DNA from: Pseudomonas viridiflava
Lineage (GTDB): Bacteria > Pseudomonadota > Gammaproteobacteria > Pseudomonadales > Pseudomonadaceae
Length of the DNA stretch: 64,000 nt
Assembly: GCF_900590885.1 (NCBI RefSeq)
Contig: NZ_UUON01000048.1
Location: forward strand, 1-64,000
Reading direction: 5' to 3'
A program made the position numbers and the translations under genes. Of this stretch, positions 8,339 to 16,924 are shown in pieces. The notes beneath the pieces are model-generated. The model searched no databases and was not told where the DNA came from. It was given only the letters and a program-made list of their open reading frames with translations. Numbering within the stretch: position 1 is the stretch's first letter; each line of letters starts with the position of its first letter.

Positions 8339-8602
8339 GGGTCCGTCTCTTTTATTGTTATGAGAGCTGCGATGCCCGATGCATCCTGCCCGGTACCTGC
8401 AACATAGTCAGGCGGGGCGCGCTTGTCTGTAATGATTCGTAAAGCTGATAGGGCATGATTTGCTCGGTATTACGGGGCTTTCTCTACGGACTTTGCCTAC
8501 GAAAATATAAGTCAGCGCCCCCCTTCCCAACCGCCATGGCAGGGATAGAATGGCGAGCCTTCCCGTAGCCCCCCAATCCCTGCTTTCTTATCGATGACGC
8601 CC

Positions 8603-8968
8603 ATGTCCGAAGCCAGTCCGTGTCTGAGTTGCGGTGCCTGCTGTTCATACTTTCGTGTGTCTTTCTTCTGGGGAGAGTGCGCCTCATCGGGTGGCACCGT
8701 GCCGGATGACCTGGTGGTGCAGATCAACCCCACCCGCGTGGCGATGATCGGCACCGACCAGAAACCCGCGCGCTGCTGCAGCCTTGAGGGCGAAGTGGGC
8801 AAGGGCACCCGTTGCACCATTTATGAACAACGGTCGAGCCCATGCCGCGAGTTCGAGGCCTCCTGGGACCAGGGCGTGCAGAACACCGATTGCGATGCCG
8901 CACGGGCTGCTTTCGGCCTGCCGCCCCTGGAGGCGCCGTTCGAGCTGGAGCTACCCATCAGCGCTTAG
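8603..8968 (+). CDS. YkgJ-family cysteine cluster protein
   Basis: A 121-residue soluble protein with an N-terminal CLSCGACCSYF cluster (pattern CxxCxxCC), a central RCCSLEG segment, then RCTIYEQRSSPCREFEASW and a late Cys in NTDCDAARAAFGL. This arrangement is that of the YkgJ/UPF0153 family, thought to bind Zn or an Fe-S cluster; the function is not established. The ATG at 8603 (MSEASPC) is chosen; an in-frame ATG lies three codons earlier at 8594, and neither has a good Shine-Dalgarno sequence. TAGAAT at 8545-8550 is a possible -10 element. Confidence 0.85.
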   Translation: MSEASPCLSCGACCSYFRVSFFWGECASSGGTVPDDLVVQINPTRVAMIGTDQKPARCCSLEGEVGKGTRCTIYEQRSSPCREFEASWDQGVQNTDCDAARAAFGLPPLEAPFELELPISA

Positions 8969-9107
8969 CATCAAACGCTATCGATGGCATGCCAAAATCA
9001 TTCAGAGCAAAGTGCCATTACCGATGGCAAATCCTGCAAGGCTTCTATACTCGACCTCATAGGTTATTGCCGTAGGCAGTGACAATGACTCTATGACGGG
9101 AAATGCT

Positions 9108-11372
9108 ATGGAATGGCTAGGTCTGCATTTTTTTACCGACCTCCCAGCGAACGGACACTTATTACTCAATTGCAGTCATAACCCGTTCCTGGTGTTGCTC
9201 GCCTACCTGGTCGCGTGCGCGGCGGGGTTTGGCACGCTGGATATGGCCGAACGCGTCGGCCATGTCGAGGACCCTACCGCAAGGCGCCACTGGCGCTGGC
9301 TCGGCGCCGGGTGCCTGGCGGGCGGTATCTGGTCGACCCACTTCATCAGCATGCTGGCCTTCCAGGCCCCCATTGCCATTCATTACGAACTGTTCATGAC
9401 GTTCGCATCGTTGCTGATCGCCCTGATCGCCTCGCTGTTTGCCATGCAGACCCTCAGCCACGCCCACCTGCGCTTTCATCAATACCTGCTCGCGTCAGTG
9501 TGGATGGGCCTGGGCATCGCGCTGATGCACTACGTGGGCATGTCGGCCATGCGTTCACAGGCCCAGGCGTATTTCGAGACGGAGCTGTTCATGGCTTCGA
9601 TCGTCATCGCCATGGGGGCAAGCCTGGCGGCGTTGCTGCTGTCGAGCTATCTACGCAATGGCGCCGGCGTGTTCCACCAGTTGCTCAAATACGCCGCCAG
9701 CCTGGTATTGGGCGCCGGCATCCTGAGCATGCACTTCACCGGCATGGCCGCCATGCGCTTGATCGTGCCCAACGGCGCAGACCTGTCCTTGGCGGTGGAC
9801 AACAACCCGATCCAGCTCGGCCTGTCCGTGGCGGTGATTACCCTGCTGGTGATCGGCAGCAGCATCAGCGCCGCCCTGGCGGACAAGAAGCTGCAACACA
9901 AGGAACGCGACCTGCGCCGGGTCAACGCCCTGCTCAGCGAACTCGACCAGGCCCGCGCCTCGCTGCAACAGGTGGCGCATTACGACGCGCTGACCAGCCT
10001 GCTCAACCGCCGCGGCTTCAACCAGATCTTCGCGGAGAAAATCGCTGAAAAAACTGCAGCGCACGGCATGATGGCGGTGATCTTCCTCGATATCGACCAC
10101 TTCAAACGCATCAACGACAGCCTCGGCCATGACGCCGGCGACCAGTTGCTCAGCGTGCTCGCCGCGCATATCAAAGGCTCGGTGCGCAGCCACGCCGACG
10201 TGGTCGCGCGTTTTGGCGGCGACGAGTTCTGCATCCTCATCAGCATTCACCACCGCGACGAAGCCCGGCACCTGGCCCAGCGCATCATGCAAAAGATGAA
10301 AGAACCCATCGAACTGGCCGGCCGACGCATGGTGATGACCACCAGCATCGGCATCAGCCTGTTCCCCGAGGACGGCCAGACCTGCGAAGAGCTGCTGAAA
10401 ACTGCCGACCTGGCGCTGTACCAGTCCAAGGATGCCGGGCGTAACAGCCTGAACTTCTTCAGCTCCAACCTGAAAACCCGCGCCTTTCTCGAACTGCAGC
10501 TGGAAGAGGAATTGCGCGCCGCCCTGCGCACCCGCAATCAACTGGTGCTGTTCTACCAACCGATCTTCGACATGAAACTGGGCAAGGTCACGCGCCTGGA
10601 AGCCCTGGTGCGCTGGCAACACCCGCAGCACGGCCTGCTGGCCCCGGACCGTTTTATCGGGATCGCCGAAAGTAACGGCTTGATTGCCGAATTGGACCAC
10701 TGGGTCCTGCGCCAGGCCTGTCATGACCTGAGCCTGTTGTCTGACCGGGGTTATACCGAACTGACCATGGCAGTGAACTGCTCGGCCTTGAACCTGGCCC
10801 GTGACGAGCTGGCGGACGAGATCGAAGACGCGCTGCGCTTAAGCGGGGTCGCCGCCACCCGCCTGGAACTGGAAGTCACCGAAAATGCGCTGATGGGCAA
10901 CATCAGCAGCACCCTCGCGTTGCTGCGCCAAATCCGCGCGCTGGGTGTGTCGCTGGCCATCGACGACTTCGGCACCGGCTACTCCTCCCTCGCCTACCTC
11001 AAGCGCCTGCCACTCAACACCTTGAAGATCGACCGCTCGTTTATCCAGGACATCCCCAAGTCCACCGCCGATATCGAGATCGTCCAGGCGATTATCGGCA
11101 TGGCCCACACCCTGCACCTGGAGGTGGTGACCGAAGGCGTGGAAACCCAGGCCCAATTCGAGCTGCTGCTCAAGCACGGCTGTGATTTCGTCCAGGGCTA
11201 CCTGTTGAGCCCGGCTGTGCCTGTTGCGGACATCATCGGCGTGATCCAGGGCATCGCACTGCGCAACCCGCTTTACCCGTTCAGCGTGGCCGGCACCAGG
11301 GAAAACGCCCCGCCGAAAGAGCCCCCGCCAATTCCCTCAGGATCCACTTCCGTGGTGAGGCCAATTCGCTGA
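9108..11372 (+). CDS. nbdA: MHYT-GGDEF-EAL membrane cyclic-di-GMP protein (NbdA-like)
   Basis: About 754 residues. An N-terminal seven-helix MHYT sensor (residues about 15-250) shows the repeated metal-ligand motifs THFISM, MHYVGM and MHFTGM, proposed to bind copper and sense NO/O2/CO. A GGDEF domain follows with an intact GGDEF active site (near residue 370) and a C-terminal EAL domain with EAL near residue 498, the TEN segment, DDFGTGYSS, KIDRSFI and EGVET motifs, all expected for an active phosphodiesterase. The architecture equals P. aeruginosa NbdA, tied to NO-induced biofilm dispersal; I recall NbdA having AGDEF rather than GGDEF. The ATG at 9108 follows GGGAA; 9093 is an alternative start without a ribosome site. 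It lies 4.5 kb from rapA, as I recall for P. aeruginosa. Confidence 0.9.
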   Translation: MEWLGLHFFTDLPANGHLLLNCSHNPFLVLLAYLVACAAGFGTLDMAERVGHVEDPTARRHWRWLGAGCLAGGIWSTHFISMLAFQAPIAIHYELFMTFASLLIALIASLFAMQTLSHAHLRFHQYLLASVWMGLGIALMHYVGMSAMRSQAQAYFETELFMASIVIAMGASLAALLLSSYLRNGAGVFHQLLKYAASLVLGAGILSMHFTGMAAMRLIVPNGADLSLAVDNNPIQLGLSVAVITLLVIGSSISAALADKKLQHKERDLRRVNALLSELDQARASLQQVAHYDALTSLLNRRGFNQIFAEKIAEKTAAHGMMAVIFLDIDHFKRINDSLGHDAGDQLLSVLAAHIKGSVRSHADVVARFGGDEFCILISIHHRDEARHLAQRIMQKMKEPIELAGRRMVMTTSIGISLFPEDGQTCEELLKTADLALYQSKDAGRNSLNFFSSNLKTRAFLELQLEEELRAALRTRNQLVLFYQPIFDMKLGKVTRLEALVRWQHPQHGLLAPDRFIGIAESNGLIAELDHWVLRQACHDLSLLSDRGYTELTMAVNCSALNLARDELADEIEDALRLSGVAATRLELEVTENALMGNISSTLALLRQIRALGVSLAIDDFGTGYSSLAYLKRLPLNTLKIDRSFIQDIPKSTADIEIVQAIIGMAHTLHLEVVTEGVETQAQFELLLKHGCDFVQGYLLSPAVPVADIIGVIQGIALRNPLYPFSVAGTRENAPPKEPPPIPSGSTSVVRPIR

Positions 11373-11575
11373 CGCCCAATCTTTGGCATTTCGCCATCAT
11401 TTGCCTAAAGAACCCCGACAAACGGCCGATTCATCAGAGTCCGGCCAGGTTTTGCCTGCGCGCAACGAGGTAAACCCGCTCATCCCGGACAAGGACGCAC
11501 TGTAAAGTCGCGAACTCCCATACCGTGATGGCCCTTTGATGATTTTCAGCCATCCGCCCAGGCACATGGCGCACA

Positions 11576-13753
11576 ATGACTTCTAAAAATAATTCTGCCA
11601 CCGTGGTATCCGACGTGTTGCTCCCAGCTCCTGCGGACAAACCCTCAGGTTCAAAGTCATTGAGCACCGCGCGCCCGCTGGCCACCCAGCAATACCTGTA
11701 CTTCACCGAAACCAATACCGACCGCATCCTCGACAACCTCGACGGCCTGCGCGACATGGTGTTCCCGCGCCCGCCCCACCTGGAAGGCGACGGCGAACAG
11801 CGCAGCGAGCAGGAATTCCCCTCGGTGTGCCTGATCGGCCTGGGCCGCTGCGGGTCGAACATTGCGCTGGATGTGGCGGAGCTGGTGTACAACGCGCGCA
11901 AGTTCTACCTCAACGAATTCAGTAACGAAGACAAGACGCTGGACAAGGGCTACAGCCCGGCCCAGTGGCTGCGCAACAACCTGCGCCTGGGCGGCGGCAA
12001 GGCCAGTAAACCGGTGTTCCTGGTGGAACCGCTGGTGATGCTCGGCGACCTCGACAAGGACATCGCCGGACGTATCCGTTTCTCGCGCAAAGGCGAAAAA
12101 AGCGGCTTCCTGCGCGACTACAGCAAGATGAAGATCATGGACCTTTCGGAAGTCCATGCCGGCGGCGCCGGTAACGCGCCGATCCTCGGCCAGTACCTGG
12201 CCAAGATCATCCTCAACAAAGACACCCAGCGGTTTTCCAGCCCCGACTGGAAGATGATCCACTCGTACCTGATCGACTCCTGCGGCATCAAGGCCAACCA
12301 GTCGCGCCTGTACTTCTCGATCTTCAGCGCCGGCGGCGGTACCGGTTCGGGCATGGCCTCGGAGTTCGGCCTGGCCCAGCAGCACTCGTACATGAACAAG
12401 ACGTTCGACACCAAGCCCGCCGATGAGCACGACAGCAAGAGCGGCCACGCCTTTGTGTTCGAGCCGATCTTCACCAGCGGCATCTGCGTGCTGCCGAATA
12501 TTTCCGATCACCGCAGCGAAATGTCCGAGGCGTTGCACATCAACGCCGGGCGACTGCTATGCAAGTATCTGTCGGAAGAATGGGATTTCTCGTACAACTT
12601 CGCCAATGAAGACAGCAGCGAAGCCAGCGTTAAAGGCCGCATCCGCCCGTGGAACGCGATGATGCTGATCTCCAACGACATCATGCGTTACGCCGAAGAG
12701 AGCGACGACGGCAACATCCAGAACATTGACGTCAATGCCATGGAAAAACACGCCAACCAGTACATCTCCCAGCAGATCTTCAACATCCTCACCGCCCAGG
12801 CGGTGACCACCGACTATGACCAGAACTACTTCCGGCGTGCCGGCATCGACATCGGCGAAACCATTCGCCTGGATGCCAACGACCTGTTCATGAGCCTGGC
12901 CGGCCCGGTGGCGATTGCCTACGCAGAATCCGTGGTCCCGGAAACCCCGGCGCCGTCGAATGACAAATTCAAGGTGTTCGAAAAAGAGCCGCAGCGCCTG
13001 AATATCGACGACCTGTTCTTCCGCTCCATCGACCTGCCGCACTTCAACAAGGTCACCCAGGCCATCGAAGGCATCAGCCTGTTGCCAATCGAATCCAAGC
13101 GCTACAAGGCGTCCCTGGAGCAGTACAAGAACTCCGGCTACGACGCGGCAGCGCTGCATGACCTGCACTTCTTCAAGAACTGCTCGTCGGTGGTGTCGAT
13201 CGTGTCCCTGCCCAAGGACTACAAACTGTCCTACATGGACCTGAACCGGCTCAAGACCCACCTCAACAGCCTGTTCCCCAACACCACGCTCAAGCGTTAT
13301 GCGCTGGTGATCGGCGCATCGGCGAACCTGTCGCTGACCACCCTGATCGCGAAAAGCCCGTGCCTGTCGGACGACTTCCTCACGCTGATCGTGGCTTTTA
13401 TCAAACGCTGCTTTGCGCGCAACCCGTACCGGTTCGATGACACGCTGGACAACTCGATCCTGGACTTCATCATCCACGAGGACTTCGACGAAGACCGCAT
13501 CGACGAGTTGCTCAACGAGTTCGAGAACCCGGCGAAGATCCTCGACACCAACTGGTACGCGATCAAGCCGATGTATGAGAAGAAGTACCGCGAGTTGATC
13601 AACGACAAAGACAAGTTTGTGTCGATCAATGACATTCGCCTGTCGCGCGATTGCGTGAAGAAAGCGGTCAAGTATTTGCGTGAGATCTACCGTCACCGCA
13701 TCGGCAAGACCAAGGTTATTTCGTTGAATAACCATACGGGCAAGACTGCTTAG
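11576..13753 (+). CDS. Tubulin/FtsZ-superfamily GTPase-like protein (orphan)
   Basis: The 725-residue protein has the tubulin/FtsZ nucleotide-binding signature SAGGGTGSGMASE (GGGTGSG at residues 253-259, the T4 loop) and a matching T1 glycine loop GLGRCGSN at 88-95 inside a Rossmann strand (VCLIGLGRCG). A candidate T6-T7 region follows: MLISNDIM, then NIDVNAME near 383, comparable with the FtsZ NxDxxD catalytic loop. The N-terminal 80 residues are low-complexity and polar; about 330 C-terminal residues after T7 are unlike FtsZ. It is too large for FtsZ (about 390 aa) or TubZ and resembles the bacterial Tubulin_2 / FtsZ-like families that I recall as linked to membrane remodelling. No partner gene is adjacent; a REP follows its stop at once. 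No signal peptide or membrane segment. Function unknown. Confidence 0.85.
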   Translation: MTSKNNSATVVSDVLLPAPADKPSGSKSLSTARPLATQQYLYFTETNTDRILDNLDGLRDMVFPRPPHLEGDGEQRSEQEFPSVCLIGLGRCGSNIALDVAELVYNARKFYLNEFSNEDKTLDKGYSPAQWLRNNLRLGGGKASKPVFLVEPLVMLGDLDKDIAGRIRFSRKGEKSGFLRDYSKMKIMDLSEVHAGGAGNAPILGQYLAKIILNKDTQRFSSPDWKMIHSYLIDSCGIKANQSRLYFSIFSAGGGTGSGMASEFGLAQQHSYMNKTFDTKPADEHDSKSGHAFVFEPIFTSGICVLPNISDHRSEMSEALHINAGRLLCKYLSEEWDFSYNFANEDSSEASVKGRIRPWNAMMLISNDIMRYAEESDDGNIQNIDVNAMEKHANQYISQQIFNILTAQAVTTDYDQNYFRRAGIDIGETIRLDANDLFMSLAGPVAIAYAESVVPETPAPSNDKFKVFEKEPQRLNIDDLFFRSIDLPHFNKVTQAIEGISLLPIESKRYKASLEQYKNSGYDAAALHDLHFFKNCSSVVSIVSLPKDYKLSYMDLNRLKTHLNSLFPNTTLKRYALVIGASANLSLTTLIAKSPCLSDDFLTLIVAFIKRCFARNPYRFDDTLDNSILDFIIHEDFDEDRIDELLNEFENPAKILDTNWYAIKPMYEKKYRELINDKDKFVSINDIRLSRDCVKKAVKYLREIYRHRIGKTKVISLNNHTGKTA

Positions 13754-13787
13754 AAATGTGGGAGGGGGCTTGCCCCCTCCCACATTT
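13754..13787. repeat. REP palindrome, compact form
   Basis: A perfect 34-base palindrome with 15-base arms and CTTG loop begins on the base after the tubulin-like gene's stop codon. The right arm lacks the CCCCCGAT extension, so this is a single fused unit. It may serve as that gene's 3' hairpin. Confidence 0.9.
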
Positions 13788-13874
13788 GATCTCCATACAT
13801 CAGAGACGAAAGCGCTCTGTATACACACGAAGAAACACTTCCCCCTCGCTCCCGACGCGACCAAAACTGTTCCC

Positions 13875-13890
13875 GTGACGTTTACGTCAC
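13875..13890. promoter_or_regulatory. 16-bp palindrome, operator-like
   Basis: GTGACGT-TT-ACGTCAC is a perfect dyad with 7-base arms in the non-coding stretch 13788-13999 between the tubulin-like gene and the convergent DUF2288 gene. It resembles two-fold operator sites of MerR or TetR regulators; no adjacent promoter is clear. Confidence 0.35.
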
Positions 13891-13999
13891 CCTCGGCTGT
13901 GACCTTTCTCTACGGCAAGATGCCATCACGGCGCCAGCGGTTACCCCGCTACACACTTCTGCCGACGAAAATACTGCACCACTTTAGCGCAGACAATTC

Positions 14000-14302
14000 C
14001 TACGCCGCCCTTTCCTGGATCAGTATCCACGGCGAAACCACCACCGCCCACAAGCTCGGATCACGCTCTACCAGGTCCAATGCCCGCGTCGCAGACACTT
14101 CGCCCAGGCTCCCCGCAGCGAGCCAGGAGGCGACTTTGTCACGGTTGTCCTCGGCCATTCCCTCGGCGGCCTCGATCAAATCCAGGCCGGCGTCGACCCA
14201 CAATAGGGCACCCTTGGCAAAGAACGGTTCAAGCTCCTTCCAGGAAATTTCGGCGGTTTCACCGAGCAGCTTGGCATAGAGGGTGCTAGGTTCTTGCGTC
14301 AT
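14000..14302 (-). CDS. DUF2288 family protein
   Basis: A 100-residue soluble acidic protein with the pattern of the DUF2288 family: LLGETAEISWKELEPFFAKG, then the hydrophobic helix LLWVDAGLDLIEAAEGMAEDN and a C-terminal W-rich end (DPSLWAVVVSPWILIQERAA). Function unknown. It opens with a GGTGAACTCCC-type leader and lies divergent to braC with 341 bases between, the arrangement I recall in other pseudomonads. Confidence 0.85.
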   Translation of the reverse strand: MTQEPSTLYAKLLGETAEISWKELEPFFAKGALLWVDAGLDLIEAAEGMAEDNRDKVASWLAAGSLGEVSATRALDLVERDPSLWAVVVSPWILIQERAA

Positions 14303-14643
14303 GGGAGTTCACCTTGGGAAAAAATCGGCGCAATCATAACGTCGGGGCCTTGGTAGAAAAACCCAGTTGCAAATGAGTCATCGAAAGAAAGTGCCATGAA
14401 AGCCAAGGATTGCCCGAGAGTCTGGCATCACCCCGCCGCAATTCTGTCTTTTTCTTTCATTTAAGCGACACACCCGGGTTTTGCCCCCGGCAGCCAGCTT
14501 TTCAAGCGATCAACCGGCGCTCTACACTGTACCGGTACAGTTGCCAGGGCACTGCCGGGGGGATATCCGAGATATCTGATCCGGTTCTACAGCTCACAAG
14601 GCCGCTAGAACTATAAAAAATACAACAGCAAGAGTGGAGCACT
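14303..14643. promoter_or_regulatory. Divergent intergenic region of DUF2288 and braC
   Basis: 341 bases without a gene. They hold the 16-bp palindrome at 14526-14541, a pair of GATATC boxes at 14562-14567 and 14571-14576, an AT-rich CTATAAAAAATAC stretch near 14609 and the braC ribosome site AAGAGTGGAG. The braC promoter probably lies between the palindrome and the AT-rich stretch. Confidence 0.5.
14526..14541. promoter_or_regulatory. Perfect palindromic operator candidate upstream of braC
   Basis: ACTGTACC|GGTACAGT is an uninterrupted 16-base palindrome 103 bases before the braC start. Its size and symmetry suit a dimeric repressor, for example of GntR or TetR type. The regulator is not identifiable here. 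Confidence 0.5.
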
Positions 14644-15771
14644 ATGAATAAGGCTACTAAGCAGATTTCCAAACTGTTTGCCGCTATGGTCCTGGCTGGG
14701 GTTGCCGGCCATTCGTTCGCAGCCGACACCATCAAGATCGGCATCGCCGGTCCTAAAACGGGTCCTGTAACGCAATACGGCGACATGCAATTCATGGGTG
14801 CCAAGCAGGCAATCGCCGACATCAACGCCAAGGGCGGCGTCGATGGCAAAATGCTCGAAGCCAAAGAATACGACGACGCTTGCGACCCTAAACAAGCCGT
14901 GGCCGTCGCCAACAAAGTGGTCAACGATGGCGTCAAGTTCGTGGTCGGCCACCTGTGCTCCAGCTCCACTCAGCCAGCGTCCGACATCTATGAAGACGAA
15001 GGCGTGATCATGATTACCCCGGCTGCCACCAGCCCGGAAATCACCGCCCGTGGCTACAAGCTGATCTTCCGTACCATCGGCCTGGACAGCGCCCAGGGCC
15101 CAGCGGCCGGCAACTACATCGCCGACCACGTGAAGCCGAAAATCGTTGCTGTTCTGCACGACAAACAGCAATACGGTGAAGGCATCGCCACCGCCGTTAA
15201 ACAGACCCTCGAGAAGAAAGGCACCAAGGTTGCCGTCTTCGAAGGGCTGAACGCCGGCGACAAAGACTTCTCCTCGATCATCCAGAAGCTCAAGCAAGCC
15301 AACGTCGACTTCGTCTACTACGGCGGCTACCACCCGGAGCTGGGCCTGATCCTGCGCCAAGCCAAGGAAAAAGGCCTGAACGCCAAGTTCATGGGCCCAG
15401 AGGGCGTCGGCAACGACTCCATCTCGCAAATCGCCCAGGGCGCTTCCGAAGGCCTGCTGGTGACCCTGCCGAAATCCTTCGACACCGACCCGGCCAACAA
15501 GGCCATCGTTGAAGAGTTCGCCAAGAACAAGCAGGACCCAACCGGTCCGTTCGTGTTCCCGGCCTACTCGGCTGTTGAAGTGATCGCCGCCGGCATCACT
15601 GCCGCGAAAAGCGAAGACACCGCCAAAGTGGCCGAAGCCATCCACGCGGGCACCTTCAAGACCCCTACCGGCGAGCTGAGCTTCGACGCCAAGGGCGACC
15701 TGAAGGACTTCAAATTCGTGGTCTACGAATGGCACTTCGGCAAACCAAAAACCGAAGTTTCCCCTCAGTAA
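14644..15771 (+). CDS. braC: Branched-chain amino acid ABC transporter substrate-binding protein
   Basis: A 375-residue periplasmic protein with a Sec signal peptide (MNKATKQISKLFAAM...GHSFA, cut before ADTIKIGIAG) and a Leu/Ile/Val-binding-protein fold (GPKTGPVTQYGDMQFMGAKQ; HLCSSSTQPASDIYEDEG). The Cys pair in DDACDPKQ and HLCSSS is conserved in this family. It delivers Leu, Ile, Val (and Ala/Thr in P. aeruginosa BraC) to BraDEFG, encoded downstream. A terminator at 15793-15822 separates it from braD, giving the usual excess of binding protein over membrane parts. Confidence 0.96.
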   Translation: MNKATKQISKLFAAMVLAGVAGHSFAADTIKIGIAGPKTGPVTQYGDMQFMGAKQAIADINAKGGVDGKMLEAKEYDDACDPKQAVAVANKVVNDGVKFVVGHLCSSSTQPASDIYEDEGVIMITPAATSPEITARGYKLIFRTIGLDSAQGPAAGNYIADHVKPKIVAVLHDKQQYGEGIATAVKQTLEKKGTKVAVFEGLNAGDKDFSSIIQKLKQANVDFVYYGGYHPELGLILRQAKEKGLNAKFMGPEGVGNDSISQIAQGASEGLLVTLPKSFDTDPANKAIVEEFAKNKQDPTGPFVFPAYSAVEVIAAGITAAKSEDTAKVAEAIHAGTFKTPTGELSFDAKGDLKDFKFVVYEWHFGKPKTEVSPQ

Positions 15772-15792
15772 GCCAGGCGTTACTGGTCCTAC

Positions 15793-15823
15793 AAGCCCAC
15801 TGTGAGAGCAGTGGGCTTTGTTT
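15793..15823 (+). terminator. Terminator/attenuator between braC and braD
   Basis: AAGCCCACTG (15793-15802) pairs perfectly with CAGTGGGCTT (15809-15818), loop TGAGAG, followed by TGTTTT. Because braD has the same direction and no obvious promoter of its own, this hairpin probably reduces rather than ends transcription. Confidence 0.8.
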
Positions 15824-16000
15824 TACGAGGTTTATGGGCCTGTCACCCGCGATCCGGGCGCTGGCTCACCTGAAAATCTTAAAACCGTCACCAGCGGTTC
15901 GCTGGCAAACGCTTTGTGCAAATGTGCTCACAGAACACAGCACGGGGCCGGAACATGACTCCACCAGTGAAATGCGTATCGGGTTTTTAGGAGCGCTGTA

Positions 16001-16924
16001 ATGCCTGAGATCTATCATTTTTTCCAACAGCTGGTTAATGGCCTGACCATTGGCAGCACCTATGCCTTGATAGCCATTGGCTACACAATGGTTTACGGCA
16101 TCATTGGAATGATCAACTTCGCCCATGGCGAGGTGTACATGATTGGTTCCTACGTGGCCTTCATCGCCCTTGCCGGGCTGGCCATGATGGGTATCCACTC
16201 ACTGCCGCTGTTGATGACCGCCGCGTTTCTCGCGTCGATCGTTGTAACCAGTGCTTATGGCTACAGTATCGAGCGTGTTGCCTACCGACCCTTGCGTGGC
16301 AGCAACCGTTTGATCCCGCTGATTTCCGCCATCGGCATGTCGATTTTCCTGCAGAACACTGTATTGCTGTCCCAGGATTCCAAGGATAAGTCCATTCCCA
16401 ACCTGATCCCGGGGAGCATCTCCTTCGGCCCGGGCGGCGCACAGGAAGTGCTGATTTCCTACATGCAGATCCTGGTGTTCGTCGTCACCCTGGTGGCCAT
16501 GCTGGGCCTGACCCTGTTTATCTCCCGCTCCCGTCTGGGGCGCGCCTGCCGGGCCTGCGCCGAAGACATCAAGATGGCTAACCTGCTGGGCATCAACACC
16601 AACAACATCATCGCCCTGACCTTCGTGATCGGCGCCGCACTCGCAGCGGTCGCTGCCGTGTTGCTGAGCATGCAGTACGGCGTGATCAACCCCAACGCCG
16701 GTTTCCTGGTAGGCCTCAAGGCCTTCACCGCGGCGGTACTGGGCGGCATCGGCAGCATTCCGGGCGCCATGCTCGGCGGGCTGGTGCTGGGTGTGGCCGA
16801 GGCGTTTGGTGCCGATATCTTCGGCGACCAGTACAAGGACGTCGTGGCGTTCGGCCTGTTGGTTCTGGTGCTGTTGTTCCGTCCGACCGGCATCCTGGGC
16901 CGTCCGGAGGTTGAGAAAGTATGA
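16001..16924 (+). CDS. braD: Branched-chain amino acid ABC transporter permease BraD (LivH-type)
   Basis: A 307-residue inner-membrane permease of the LivH type, with about eight hydrophobic segments. Diagnostic are NGLTIGSTYALIAIGYTMVYG at the N terminus, the EAA-like loop RACRACAEDIKMANLLGINTN and the C-terminal GGIGSIPGAMLGGLVLGVAE. AGGAG precedes the ATG at a good distance. A small hairpin, CCAGCG-GTT-CGCTGG, lies in its 5' leader at 15891-15905. Its stop overlaps the braE start by four bases (ATGA). Confidence 0.96.
   Translation: MPEIYHFFQQLVNGLTIGSTYALIAIGYTMVYGIIGMINFAHGEVYMIGSYVAFIALAGLAMMGIHSLPLLMTAAFLASIVVTSAYGYSIERVAYRPLRGSNRLIPLISAIGMSIFLQNTVLLSQDSKDKSIPNLIPGSISFGPGGAQEVLISYMQILVFVVTLVAMLGLTLFISRSRLGRACRACAEDIKMANLLGINTNNIIALTFVIGAALAAVAAVLLSMQYGVINPNAGFLVGLKAFTAAVLGGIGSIPGAMLGGLVLGVAEAFGADIFGDQYKDVVAFGLLVLVLLFRPTGILGRPEVEKV

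Noticed and set aside
13758..14279. 173-codon plus-strand frame after the tubulin-like gene
   Set aside because: Begins inside a REP and runs antisense through the DUF2288 gene; no coding character.
14562..14576. GATATC-CGA-GATATC as a regulator site
   Set aside because: Both halves are simple 6-base palindromes; too short to separate from chance.
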